From the NCBI GenBank assembly GCA_964440305.1, contig CAYTRS010000008.1, forward strand, positions 1 through 20,893: DNA of 20,893 nucleotides. Direction: 5' to 3'. The DNA is from CAYTRS01 sp964440305 (lineage in GTDB: Bacteria > Patescibacteriota > Minisyncoccia > Moranbacterales > JAKLHP01). Made by a program: the position numbers and the translations under genes. Shown piece by piece: positions 7,240 through 13,860 of the stretch. Below the pieces are notes generated by a model that had not been told where the DNA came from, did no database searches, and saw nothing but the letters and a program-made list of their open reading frames with translations. The stretch's first letter is position 1. The number at the start of each line of letters is the position of its first letter.

Positions 7240-7767
7240 ATGGCAGGGGAAATTAAGAAAACAGAAGAAAAGGTTAAAAAAAATAAGGCAGAAGCAAAAC
7301 CGGAAGTTTTAGAATTGGAAGATAAGGAAAAAGGAGGACAAAATGAAAAGATTGAAAAAAAAGCAGAAAATGAAAAAGAAGAGAAAATTACGAAAAAGAA
7401 AAAAAGTAAGATAAAGAGGCAAGTCCAAAAAGGACAAGCCCATGTGCACTGCTCTTATAACAATACTATTGTGACGATATCTGATTTGAAGGGAGAAATT
7501 TTAGGCTGGTCAAGTTCGGGACTTTTGGGTTTTAAGGGGGCAAAAAAGTCAACTCCTTATGCTGCAACCCAGGTAGTGGGGGATTTATCCGAAAAAGTTA
7601 AGAAATACGGACTTCAGGAATTGGAAGTTTTTGTAAAAGGCGTTGGCAGTGGAAGAGAAGCAGCAGTGAGAGCTCTGGTTAATAGGGGGTTTAATCTGGT
7701 TTTAATCAAGGACGTAACCCCGATTCCCCATAACGGATGCCGTCCTCCGAAGCCAAGAAGGGTCTAA
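7240..7767 (+). CDS. rpsK: 30S ribosomal protein S11 with long charged N-terminal extension
   Basis: S11 is part of the 30S platform, next to the mRNA exit and the Shine-Dalgarno helix. The 175-aa product has a typical S11 core from about residue 60: GQAHVHCSYNNTIVTISDLK, then GWSSSGLLGFKGAKKSTPYA, and the C-terminal DVTPIPHNGCRPPKPRRV. Bacterial S11 is usually near 130 aa. The excess is an N-terminal run of about 55 residues made almost wholly of Lys and Glu, probably disordered. The ATG at 7240 has no clear SD. A start inside the extension cannot be excluded, but no better-placed ATG with an SD is evident. The gene lies in the usual order rpsM-rpsK-rpsD-rpoA-rplQ. Confidence 0.95.
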   Translation: MAGEIKKTEEKVKKNKAEAKPEVLELEDKEKGGQNEKIEKKAENEKEEKITKKKKSKIKRQVQKGQAHVHCSYNNTIVTISDLKGEILGWSSSGLLGFKGAKKSTPYAATQVVGDLSEKVKKYGLQELEVFVKGVGSGREAAVRALVNRGFNLVLIKDVTPIPHNGCRPPKPRRV

Positions 7768-7848
7768 AAAACTAAAAACGTAAAGTGAAAAGATTAAATG
7801 TAATTATTCCTCAGTCTTACACTTTACGCTTTAAGCCTTAAGTTTTTA
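7768..7848. repeat. Stem-loop element, copy 2 of subfamily A (rpsK-rpsD gap)
   Basis: CGTAAAGTG (7779-7787) pairs perfectly with CACTTTACG (7820-7828). AAGA (7790-7793) pairs with TCTT (7815-7818). The flanks AAAAACT and AGTTTTT close the base. The loop holds TAATTATTCC (7801-7810), as in 6515-6599. Relative to that copy, T-G, G-T and C-A appositions in the main helix become T-A, G-C and T-A, so pairing is kept or improved. Confidence 0.85.
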
Positions 7849-7849
7849 T

Positions 7850-8482
7850 ATGGCACGAATAACTGACACAAAATGCAAACTTTGCCGAAGAGCCAGAGAA
7901 AAGCTCTTCCTTAAAGGCGACCGTTGCAATACTCCGAAATGTGCGATTATTAGAAAGCCCTATGCTCCCGGAGCGCACGGAAAAAAAGTTTCCCGAGGAC
8001 TTAGTGAATATGGAAAACAGTTGGCTATGAAGCAAAAGATTAAAAGGATTTATGGCGTGATGGAAAAACAATTCCGCAATCATTTCGATGAAATTAAAAA
8101 TAAGCCCGGGGTGACGGGAGACTTGCTTCTGCAGAGGCTGGAAATGAGGCTTGACAATGCAGTTTATCGAATGGGATTTGCTTCCTCAAGGGCCAATGCC
8201 AGACAGCTGGTAAATCACGGACTTTTTATGATAGATGGAAAAAGAGTGGATGTTCCTTCTTGCAAAGTGAGAATCGGAAACGCTGTTTCAATCAATCCCA
8301 ATAAGGCAAATAAAAATTATTTCAAAAATCAGCTTGTGGTGATCAAAAACAAGAAAGATTTTCCTTCCTGGATCCAATTTGACGCGGTCAATCTTTGCGG
8401 AAAAATTATTTCCGCTCCCGACAGGGATTCAATTGGAATAAATGTTGATCCGCAAATGGTTGTTGAATATTATTCAAGATAA
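7850..8482 (+). CDS. rpsD: 30S ribosomal protein S4, zinc-binding (C+) form
   Basis: S4 is a primary 16S rRNA binder that nucleates 30S assembly and often autoregulates alpha-type operons. The 210-aa product opens with an N-terminal zinc motif: Cys9, Cys12, Cys26 and Cys31 (C-x2-C-x13-C-x4-C). Next is YAPGAHGKKVSRGLSEYGKQ, a typical S4 stretch. The S4 RNA-binding domain follows (about 98-160), with RLEMRLDNAVYRMGFASSRA and ARQLVNHGLFMIDGKRVDVP. The length is normal. The ATG has no SD and follows directly on the T-rich arm of a stem-loop. Together with the zinc form of L36, this suggests the organism keeps zinc-type ribosomal proteins. Confidence 0.97.
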   Translation: MARITDTKCKLCRRAREKLFLKGDRCNTPKCAIIRKPYAPGAHGKKVSRGLSEYGKQLAMKQKIKRIYGVMEKQFRNHFDEIKNKPGVTGDLLLQRLEMRLDNAVYRMGFASSRANARQLVNHGLFMIDGKRVDVPSCKVRIGNAVSINPNKANKNYFKNQLVVIKNKKDFPSWIQFDAVNLCGKIISAPDRDSIGINVDPQMVVEYYSR

Positions 8483-8541
8483 TTTTTTTAGCGCTTTTCT
8501 CGGCGAAATAGGCCGGGTTTAAATTAATTAATAATAAAAAT

Positions 8542-9519
8542 ATGCAATCAATATCTCTTCCACAAAATCCGAAATATATTGAAAACGGGAAGAATAGCGC
8601 GACTTTTGAAATTTTGGGATGTTATCCCGGATACGGCACAACCTTGGGAAATGCCCTCAGAAGGGTTATTTTGTCGTCTCTTGAAGGGGCAGCTGCTACG
8701 TCAGTCAAGATAAAAGGCGTGTCTCATGAATTTTCAATGATAAGCGGAGTGATGGAAAATATGGTGATGGTAGTACTGAATTTGAAAAAGATCAGATTTA
8801 AAATGCACGGGGACGAGCCGGTGAAAGTTATCCTTAAATCAAAGGGCGAAGGAGAAGTTAAAGCCGGAATGATAAAATGTCCTTCTTCAGTCGAAGTGTT
8901 TAATCCGGATCAGCATATCTTGACGGTTAGCGACAAAAAAACGGAAATTGAGATGGAAATTGAAGTGGCAAAGGGATTGGGATATGTTCCCGTTGAACAG
9001 CAGATAAGGGAAGAGAAAGAAATTGGAGTTATCGCTTTGGACGCGGTCTATACGCCGATTAGGAGAGTAAATTACAATATTGAGGATATGCGCGTCGGTA
9101 AAAGAACCGACTATAACAAAATCACCATTGAGATTGAAACAGATGGCACTATTTCTCCGAAGGAGGCTTTTGAAAAAGCGGTGAAAATTCTTATTGACCA
9201 ATTTTCCGCCCTAAAAGAAGTTTCCATGGAATCAGGCAAAGAAGCACTGGAAGGAAAAAAGAAGAAAGAAACGGTCAAAAAAGACGAAGTTAAGGAAGAG
9301 GTTGCAGAAAAAGAAGATCCTTTGAAAATAAAAGCGGAAGATCTTAAGGGAATCTCCAGCCGAACCTTGAATGTTTTGGAAGCGAATAAAATTTTCAAAG
9401 TCAAGGATATTGTCAAAATGAGCGAAGGTGAAATCAAGGAGCTTAAAGGCATGGGAGATAAAGGAATTAAAGAAATTAAAAAGGCCATTGGCGAATTCGG
9501 CTTGACGCTCAAGCAATAA
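8542..9519 (+). CDS. rpoA: DNA-directed RNA polymerase subunit alpha
   Basis: The alpha dimer is the assembly platform of RNA polymerase. The 325-aa product has an N-terminal domain (about 1-230) with the signature GYGTTLGNALRRVILSSLEG and DAVYTPIRRVNYNIEDMRVG. A Lys/Glu-rich linker covers about 235-258. The C-terminal helix-hairpin-helix domain (about 262-325) aligns with E. coli alphaCTD. It keeps Arg and Asn in ISSRTLN, which match the DNA-contacting R265 and N268, and the Gly and Lys of GMGDKG, so UP-element binding looks possible. There is no SD; the leader ends TAATAATAAAAAT. The gap from rpsD is 59 nt and rplQ starts 5 nt after the stop. Confidence 0.97.
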   Translation: MQSISLPQNPKYIENGKNSATFEILGCYPGYGTTLGNALRRVILSSLEGAAATSVKIKGVSHEFSMISGVMENMVMVVLNLKKIRFKMHGDEPVKVILKSKGEGEVKAGMIKCPSSVEVFNPDQHILTVSDKKTEIEMEIEVAKGLGYVPVEQQIREEKEIGVIALDAVYTPIRRVNYNIEDMRVGKRTDYNKITIEIETDGTISPKEAFEKAVKILIDQFSALKEVSMESGKEALEGKKKKETVKKDEVKEEVAEKEDPLKIKAEDLKGISSRTLNVLEANKIFKVKDIVKMSEGEIKELKGMGDKGIKEIKKAIGEFGLTLKQ

Positions 9520-9524
9520 GGTTT

Positions 9525-9887
9525 ATGAAACACAAGAAGCAAGGAAGAAAATTCGGTCGAGTAAGAAAACAAAGAAGAGCGCTTATAAGAACTCTTCTGG
9601 GAAGTTTGATTATGCGGGAAAAAATCAAAACTACTGAAGCGAAGGCGAAGGAAATAAAATCCATTATTGACAGAGTTATTAATCAGGCCAAAAAGAAACT
9701 CTCGGATAAGAATAAAGTTACGGTGGCAAGAGAGCTTGGAAAAAGGCTTCCTGCTGAGGCGGTCAAAAAACTGTCCGGAGATTTTTTGAGCAATTTTTCC
9801 GGAAGAAATAGCGGATATACAAGAGTGATTAAATTGGGAAGAAGAAAAAGCGATAGTGCAGAAATGGCAATAATAGAGTTTGTATAA
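9525..9887 (+). CDS. rplQ: 50S ribosomal protein L17
   Basis: L17 binds 23S rRNA near the exit tunnel. The 120-aa product starts MKHKKQGRKFGRVRKQRRAL and continues with RTLLGSLIMREKIKTTEAKA, both family hallmarks, with YTRVIKLGRRKSDSAEMAII near the end. The length is typical of short bacterial L17 proteins. The ATG is 5 nt after the rpoA stop, with only an AAGG very close to it, so translation is probably coupled to rpoA. Confidence 0.96.
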   Translation: MKHKKQGRKFGRVRKQRRALIRTLLGSLIMREKIKTTEAKAKEIKSIIDRVINQAKKKLSDKNKVTVARELGKRLPAEAVKKLSGDFLSNFSGRNSGYTRVIKLGRRKSDSAEMAIIEFV

Positions 9888-9890
9888 TTC

Positions 9891-9967
9891 AAGGTAAAAA
9901 ATTAAAAGTAAAAAGTAAAAAGCAGAAAAATATAACTTTTTACATTTTACTTTTCTCTTTTAATTTT
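9891..9967. repeat. Stem-loop element, copy 2 of subfamily B (rplQ-rplM gap)
   Basis: A 19-position stem (9904-9922 with 9936-9954) has 18 Watson-Crick pairs and one A-A mismatch around a 13-nt loop. Its left arm 9891-9922 is 30 of 32 bases identical to the reverse complement of 18111-18142 in the lysS leader. It is the strongest hairpin of the family in this window. It lies inside an operon and its loop-side T run is not that of a standard GC-rich terminator. Confidence 0.85.
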
Positions 9968-9978
9968 AGCGATAGCGA
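9958..9978 (+). repeat. 21-nt leader block before rplM, identical to that before rpsM
   Basis: This block is identical to 6788-6808 and ends 2 nt before the rplM ATG, the same offset as at rpsM. It overlaps the outer T-rich edge of the preceding stem-loop and adds AGCGATAGCGA. Confidence 0.9.
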
Positions 9979-9980
9979 TT

Positions 9981-10373
9981 ATGGAAAGAAAATATCATTT
10001 GTTTGACGCAAGCAAAAATAATTTAGGGAGAATGGCCGTGGAAATAGCCAAGGTCTTAGACGGCCGTAGCAAGATTGATTATAAGCCCAATGCGGATGGC
10101 GGAGATTTTGCCGTGGTGATAAATTCAGACAAGCTCAAGGTAAGCGGAAATAAGATGAAAGGAAAAATCTATCATCACTTCAGCGGTTATCCTGGAGGAA
10201 TCACTTCTTTGAGTCTTGAAGATGTGATGAAAAAAGATTCCACGAAAGTCATCCGGGAAGCGGTTCGGGGAATGCTTCCGAAAAACAAACTCCGTGACCA
10301 AATGATAAAAAGACTGCTTATATATAAAGACGATAAACATAATCGCAAAATAGACGCTGATCACAGCGCTTAA
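9981..10373 (+). CDS. rplM: 50S ribosomal protein L13
   Basis: L13 is an early-assembly 23S rRNA-binding protein. The 130-aa product has YHLFDASKNNLGRMAVEIAK, then VINSDKLKVSGNKMKGKIYH, then HFSGYPGGITSLSLEDVMKK and REAVRGMLPKNKLRDQMIKR, all in the L13 order. It is about 10 residues shorter than the E. coli protein, mostly at the N-terminus. There is no SD; the start is placed by the repeated 21-nt block and by homology. rpsI follows after 13 nt, the usual rplM-rpsI pair. Confidence 0.97.
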   Translation: MERKYHLFDASKNNLGRMAVEIAKVLDGRSKIDYKPNADGGDFAVVINSDKLKVSGNKMKGKIYHHFSGYPGGITSLSLEDVMKKDSTKVIREAVRGMLPKNKLRDQMIKRLLIYKDDKHNRKIDADHSA

Positions 10374-10386
10374 TTTCTGCAAATTT

Positions 10387-10863
10387 ATGGCTACAAAAAA
10401 AGAAAAATTGAAAAAAACGGCAGATTCCAAAGAAAAGAAAACCAGCCTTGCCGAGTCTAAGCGGGAAAAATATTTTTGTGCGGTGGGCAGAAGAAAAACT
10501 TCAATAGCCCAAGTCCGCATATTCAACAAGGAAAAAGCCGAAGAGGAGGATCTAATCGTAAATAATCGCCCGTTCAAGAAATATTTTCCCATATTGAATT
10601 TTCAAAACAGCATACTTTTTCCTTTGCGGACGGCAGGGCTGTTTGGAAAATTCGGAATGTCAGTACTGGTGAAAGGCGGGGGAATCAACGGCCAGGCAGA
10701 AGCGGTTCGCCTCGGAATCGCAAGGGCATTAGTTAAATTTGACGATTCTCTAAAGAAATCCCTGAAGGATGTCGGACTTCTAACGCGCGATTCAAGAATA
10801 GTTGAAAGAAAGAAACCCGGACTCAAGAAAGCCAGAAGAGCGCCACAATGGCAGAAACGTTAA
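10387..10863 (+). CDS. rpsI: 30S ribosomal protein S9 with N-terminal basic extension
   Basis: S9 lies in the 30S head and its C-terminal tail touches P-site tRNA. The 158-aa product has an N-terminal Lys/Glu-rich extension of about 28 residues before the core, which starts YFCAVGRRKTSIAQVRIF. It contains VLVKGGGINGQAEAVRLGIA and ends RKKPGLKKARRAPQWQKR, with the invariant terminal Lys-Arg. Bacterial S9 is normally about 130 aa. There is no SD; the leader is CTGCAAATTT. It is the last gene of the operon, followed 25 nt later by a strong terminator. Confidence 0.97.
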   Translation: MATKKEKLKKTADSKEKKTSLAESKREKYFCAVGRRKTSIAQVRIFNKEKAEEEDLIVNNRPFKKYFPILNFQNSILFPLRTAGLFGKFGMSVLVKGGGINGQAEAVRLGIARALVKFDDSLKKSLKDVGLLTRDSRIVERKKPGLKKARRAPQWQKR

Positions 10864-10888
10864 GGAAGCAAATATACTTTTATATAAT

Positions 10889-10917
10889 AAAAACCCCTGG
10901 TTGTTCCAGGGGTTTTT
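10889..10917. terminator. Bidirectional terminator between rpsI and the PEGA gene
   Basis: A perfect 12-bp stem, AAAAACCCCTGG (10889-10900) with its complement (10906-10917), surrounds a TTGTT loop. The T run on one side and A run on the other make it work for both converging genes. Confidence 0.93.
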
Positions 10918-10966
10918 AATTTTGAATTGCAGTTTTGATATTTGATTTTTGGATTTTGAGTTTAGC

Positions 10967-12409
10967 TTAGAATATTCCTTCATCTTCAGGGAAGATTATT
11001 GAATAAAGCTGGCTGATTCCGGCATTACCGTCAATGAAATATGCTTTATTTTGCGAAAAATCTCCCGCTATTTTAGTTTGGTCGATATTTAAGTTTACAA
11101 TGTCTCCGAAACAAAGCTGATAGCGATTATCTATATCAGTAATTTTTATTTTTCGATCTACGTTGAAAAGCACATGCTCGTAATCCTCCGTCCATTGAAC
11201 ATTATCAATTTTTTGTGAAAAGCGGGTAACTTCTCTTTTTTCGTCTTCTTTTCTCCAAGGCTGAACTTCCCAGTCTCTCATGAAATAAACAAAAATTTCC
11301 CAATCATTCCAAAAAAGAAGCTTCTTTCCGTCATCTGAAAATTGGGCGCTTTTGACATTTCCTGAAAGCTCTTTGAAATATTCATCTCGATCTCCGTCGT
11401 TGAAAATAAAAAGCTTTTCTTCACTGATAAAAATAATTCTTTTTTCATCATATGCGATAAGTTCGCATTTGGAATCAAGATTTACATTGAGCGGAGAATT
11501 TGTTATTTGGAGATGATCGGAGTTGTTTGAATCTGGGTTGGCCCTATAGACCATCCTGTTTGATTTTTTAAGGTAAAAAACATAGCCGGAAGCGATATTA
11601 TAACTTGCTATGTTTTCCGCAATTAGCCTGTTTTCTCGGGGGTTGCGAATGTTGATTTTATAGAGATTTTCTTCTGACGCATAGAAAATATTGTCAGAGC
11701 CAGAAGAATCCCAGCGGATATTTCCGATGTTTTCTTTAAATGCCAGATCCTTGAGATTTGCCGTTTCATTGGTCTTGTAATCTACAATGAAATAATGTTT
11801 TTCTCCCGTTTCATTTTTAGCAGTTGGAATAATAATTTTTTCATCTTTTGGAGACCATTCAATATTTTCATCTATGAATTTGTATTCAAGCGAAGAAAAA
11901 ACACTCTTCGTTTCTTTTGTCTTGACATCAGTCACTTTTACCATAATTTCTTCGTTTTTATTTTCTGTCCAGGCAATTAGTGCCTTGTCGGGATCGAGGA
12001 AAAAATTGTCAATATTTTCCAAGCCGTAGCCAGTTTTCTCATATTCATTTCTGGTCAATATGACATTCCAAAACTCGGTTGAAATTCCACTGCTCACGGA
12101 TATTTTTTTAGACCAGGAATTGAATCCGGGTGCTTTTATTTCCAGGAGATATTCTCCCGGGCGGATTCCGTCAATGTGATAAGAATTATTGAGAAAGCTT
12201 ACTTTCTTTTGCGAAACGGGTTTCTGATCGATAAAAATTTCCACTTCTTGAGGATTGGATTTGATGGTGATTGAGCCGGAATAAATAAAAATACCCCTTT
12301 CAAAACTGAAGCGGTATCCCATATTATAAAGAATCACAACCGGCGTGGTTGCTAGGAAAAAAAAGACCAAGGCAAAGAAAAAAAATCTTCTGAATTTTGC
12401 ATCGCTCAT
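10967..12409 (-). CDS. PEGA-domain membrane-anchored beta-propeller-like protein
   Basis: The 480-aa product has a basic N-terminus and one membrane helix (about 9-28) with a short inside tail, so most of it lies outside the membrane. A PEGA domain follows (about 46-118), with GSITIKSNPQEVEIFIDQKP and GIRPGEYLLEIKAPGFNSWS. PEGA domains are short surface-associated beta-structures. The rest (about 130-470) is a set of repeating strand units with motifs such as WSPKDEKIII, SDDGKKLLFW and WTEDYEHVLF, which look like TolB/WD-type propeller blades. It is probably a cell-surface binding protein; the ligand is unknown. There is no SD. A promoter-like pair lies upstream (12428-12456). Confidence 0.8.
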   Translation of the reverse strand: MSDAKFRRFFFFALVFFFLATTPVVILYNMGYRFSFERGIFIYSGSITIKSNPQEVEIFIDQKPVSQKKVSFLNNSYHIDGIRPGEYLLEIKAPGFNSWSKKISVSSGISTEFWNVILTRNEYEKTGYGLENIDNFFLDPDKALIAWTENKNEEIMVKVTDVKTKETKSVFSSLEYKFIDENIEWSPKDEKIIIPTAKNETGEKHYFIVDYKTNETANLKDLAFKENIGNIRWDSSGSDNIFYASEENLYKINIRNPRENRLIAENIASYNIASGYVFYLKKSNRMVYRANPDSNNSDHLQITNSPLNVNLDSKCELIAYDEKRIIFISEEKLFIFNDGDRDEYFKELSGNVKSAQFSDDGKKLLFWNDWEIFVYFMRDWEVQPWRKEDEKREVTRFSQKIDNVQWTEDYEHVLFNVDRKIKITDIDNRYQLCFGDIVNLNIDQTKIAGDFSQNKAYFIDGNAGISQLYSIIFPEDEGIF

Positions 12410-12427
12410 AAATTTACTTCAATTAAT

Positions 12428-12456
12428 ATGATATAACAAAAACTTTTATTTGTCTA
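12428..12456 (-). promoter_or_regulatory. Promoter of the PEGA-domain gene
   Basis: Read on the minus strand, TAGACA (12456-12451) and TATCAT (12433-12428) are 17 bp apart, each 5 of 6 to consensus. The -10 has the same TATCAT form as the proposed rnpB promoter. The start would lie about 10-15 nt before the ATG. Confidence 0.45.
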
Positions 12457-12477
12457 TAAAAAAACACCCTTACGGGC
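12457..12477 (-). terminator. Possible terminator of tRNA-Lys
   Basis: On the minus strand GCCC and GGGT form a 4-bp stem (one wobble) around GTAA, followed by a run of seven T with one preceding G. The stem is short. It lies 17 nt after the tRNA and directly before the PEGA promoter. Confidence 0.4.
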
Positions 12478-12493
12478 AATTATTGTTTTTTTG

Positions 12494-12567
12494 TGCGCCG
12501 TGGGGGATTCGAACCCTCGACCGTTTGCTTAAAAGGCAACTGCTCTACCAGGCTGAGCTAACGGCGC
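12494..12567 (-). tRNA. tRNA-Lys (anticodon UUU)
   Basis: A 74-nt cloverleaf on the minus strand. The acceptor stem GCGCCGT/ACGGCGC is perfect (7 bp), with discriminator A. D stem is GCTC/GAGC, the anticodon loop is CTTTTAA, and the T loop is TTCGAAT. The anticodon TTT gives lysine. Two stem mismatches are seen: G27-A43 in the anticodon stem and A50-C64 in the T stem. No CCA is encoded; the sequence after the discriminator is CAAAA, so the organism must add CCA. Confidence 0.96.
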
Positions 12568-12597
12568 ATGTTATCGTATTTTTATAAAACAAAATCA

Positions 12598-12611
12598 GCT
12601 TATTAATAAGC
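12598..12611. promoter_or_regulatory. Palindrome 1 upstream of the flavoprotein promoter
   Basis: GCTTATTAATAAGC is a perfect 14-nt palindrome. Its 12-nt core CTTATTAATAAG is identical to palindrome 2 (12723-12736). Centre-to-centre distance is 125 bp, about 12 helical turns, with the promoter between them. It could be an operator for a dimeric repressor acting by looping. Confidence 0.5.
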
Positions 12612-12654
12612 CAATAAAATAATTATAGCCACAAAATTTAATTTAGTCAATTCA

Positions 12655-12682
12655 TTGCGGATTTTTTATTTTGTTCTATAAT
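12655..12682 (+). promoter_or_regulatory. Promoter of the nitronate monooxygenase-like gene
   Basis: A perfect TATAAT (12677-12682) follows a weak -35, TTGCGG (12655-12660), at 16 bp. The weak -35 suits a regulated promoter. The predicted start is near 12689, giving a leader of about 55 nt. Confidence 0.5.
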
Positions 12683-12722
12683 TAGGGCTGATAGCAATGT
12701 GTTTAAATGAATTGTTCTTTGA

Positions 12723-12736
12723 CCTTATTAATAAGG
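12723..12736. promoter_or_regulatory. Palindrome 2 overlapping the flavoprotein SD
   Basis: CCTTATTAATAAGG is a perfect 14-nt palindrome with the same 12-nt core as palindrome 1. Its right end supplies the first bases of the SD AAGGAGG (12733-12739). In DNA it lies about 40 bp after the predicted transcription start, where a bound protein could block elongation. Confidence 0.5.
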
Positions 12737-12744
12737 AGGAGCAG

Positions 12745-13815
12745 ATGAAAAAACTGGCGATAAGAGGAAGGGAATTTAAATTTCCCATTGTCCAAGGAGG
12801 AATGGGCGTGGGAATTTCCCATGTCCCCTTAGTTTCGGCGGTAATTAAAAACGGAGGTGTCGGAACCCTTTCCACTGCTTTCATAGATGCAATTTATTCC
12901 CGAAAAAATGGAGGAAGAAAAAGCCTTTATGATTGCACTTGCTTTTATGTTAAAGAAGCAAAGGAGTTGTCCGGAGGTTTTGTGGCAATTAATGCCATGG
13001 TTCATCTTAATGGCTTTCCGGAAGTGGTTCGTGGAGCGATAACGGGAGGAATAGACATAATCTTTATGGGTGCCGGTCTTCCACTTTCTGTTCCGGAAAT
13101 TGTTGGAAATGCTGATGTGGCTTTAGTGCCGATCGTATCTTCAGGAAGAGCCGCAAAAATTATTTGCGAAAAGTGGAAAAAGTACCAACGCAAGCCAGAT
13201 GCTTTCGTGTTGGAAGGACCCAGGGCTGGAGGACATCTTGGTTTCAGCCCGGAAGAAATCATTAACCCGTGCTTCAGACTTGAAGAAATCTACGGTGAAG
13301 TCAGAAGTGTTGCTGAAAATTATGGAATTCCAATTGTAATCGTGGCGGGAGGAATATGGTCGCGGGAAGATGTGGAATATTGGCTGCTGGAAAGAAAAGC
13401 TGACGGTTGCCAGCTTGGTACCCGCTTTTTGGCAACAAAAGAAAGCGGAGCTTCTGAATTAACAAAGAATATGCTAGTAGAATGTCTTAAAGAGGATATA
13501 GTTGTCGCACACGAGAAATTCGGAATCAGACAATCTCCGGTAGGAATGCCTTTCAGGATTTTGAAAAATTCTCCCGGAATGTCGGAAGAGTTCAAGAATC
13601 CGAATTGCAGGGGATGTCCAGTCAATAATGAAAAAATTAGGTGCCGGGCAATAACCGATCCAAAAAATTTTTTCTGCATCGGGACGGCGCTTCTTTCTAC
13701 AATAAGGCTGGAAGATTCCAGTTATTCCATAATAACAGTAGGCGCTAATGCTTATCGCATTAAGGAAAAGGGAATTCAGACTGTGGAAGAAGTTTTCGCC
13801 GATTTGGTATGGTAA
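12745..13815 (+). CDS. Nitronate monooxygenase-like FMN protein (2-nitropropane dioxygenase family)
   Basis: This is an FMN-binding TIM-barrel protein. The family includes nitronate monooxygenases, which detoxify alkyl nitronates, and the enoyl-ACP reductase FabK, so the substrate is open. The 356-aa product has FPIVQGGMGVGIS (about 13-25), the FMN loop at the start. EGPRAGGHLG (157-166) contains His164, matching the catalytic His of the AGGH motif, and GTRFLAT (225-231) is the phosphate-binding loop. Cysteines 288, 291, 300 and 311 form C-x2-C-x8-C-x10-C near the end. I chose the ATG at 12745, which has a strong SD (AAGGAGG, 5 nt spacing), over an in-frame ATG at 12697 with none. A terminator follows (13819-13855). 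Twin palindromes flank its promoter. Confidence 0.85.
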   Translation: MKKLAIRGREFKFPIVQGGMGVGISHVPLVSAVIKNGGVGTLSTAFIDAIYSRKNGGRKSLYDCTCFYVKEAKELSGGFVAINAMVHLNGFPEVVRGAITGGIDIIFMGAGLPLSVPEIVGNADVALVPIVSSGRAAKIICEKWKKYQRKPDAFVLEGPRAGGHLGFSPEEIINPCFRLEEIYGEVRSVAENYGIPIVIVAGGIWSREDVEYWLLERKADGCQLGTRFLATKESGASELTKNMLVECLKEDIVVAHEKFGIRQSPVGMPFRILKNSPGMSEEFKNPNCRGCPVNNEKIRCRAITDPKNFFCIGTALLSTIRLEDSSYSIITVGANAYRIKEKGIQTVEEVFADLVW

Positions 13816-13818
13816 CAC

Positions 13819-13855
13819 AGGGCAGTCTTATAAACATATAAGGTTGCCCTTTTCT
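13819..13855 (+). terminator. Terminator after the flavoprotein gene
   Basis: A 14-bp stem (13819-13832 with 13837-13850) with two wobbles, containing AGGGCA and TGCCCT at its base, surrounds a 4-nt loop AACA. A TTTTCTTTTT tract follows. Confidence 0.88.
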
Positions 13856-13860
13856 TTTTC

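Noticed and set aside
8483..8541. rpsD-rpoA gap as another stem-loop
   Set aside because: It has AT-rich sequence and GGC/GCC bits but no long complementary arms.
9111..9572. 153-aa minus-strand open frame antisense to rpoA
   Set aside because: Its Ser/Leu/Phe-rich composition is the mirror of the Lys/Glu-rich rpoA linker and CTD. No independent support.
9904..9954. The rplQ-rplM hairpin as an intrinsic terminator
   Set aside because: The stem is nearly all A-T and the element lies inside an operon, before an SD-less gene. Homologous copies sit in the same position before other genes. Partial attenuation is still possible.
10125..10592. 155-aa minus-strand open frame across rplM and rpsI
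   Set aside because: It lies antisense to two well-matched ribosomal protein genes and shows no motif or SD.
10918..10966. T-rich TTTTTGGATTTTGAG stretch after the rpsI terminator as a further stem-loop copy
   Set aside because: Only one arm is present and no matching A-rich arm was found next to it. It may be a remnant, but I could not support it as a full element.
12697..12744. Upstream ATG adding 16 residues to the flavoprotein
   Set aside because: The added residues do not match the family, and a strong SD lies before the ATG at 12745.
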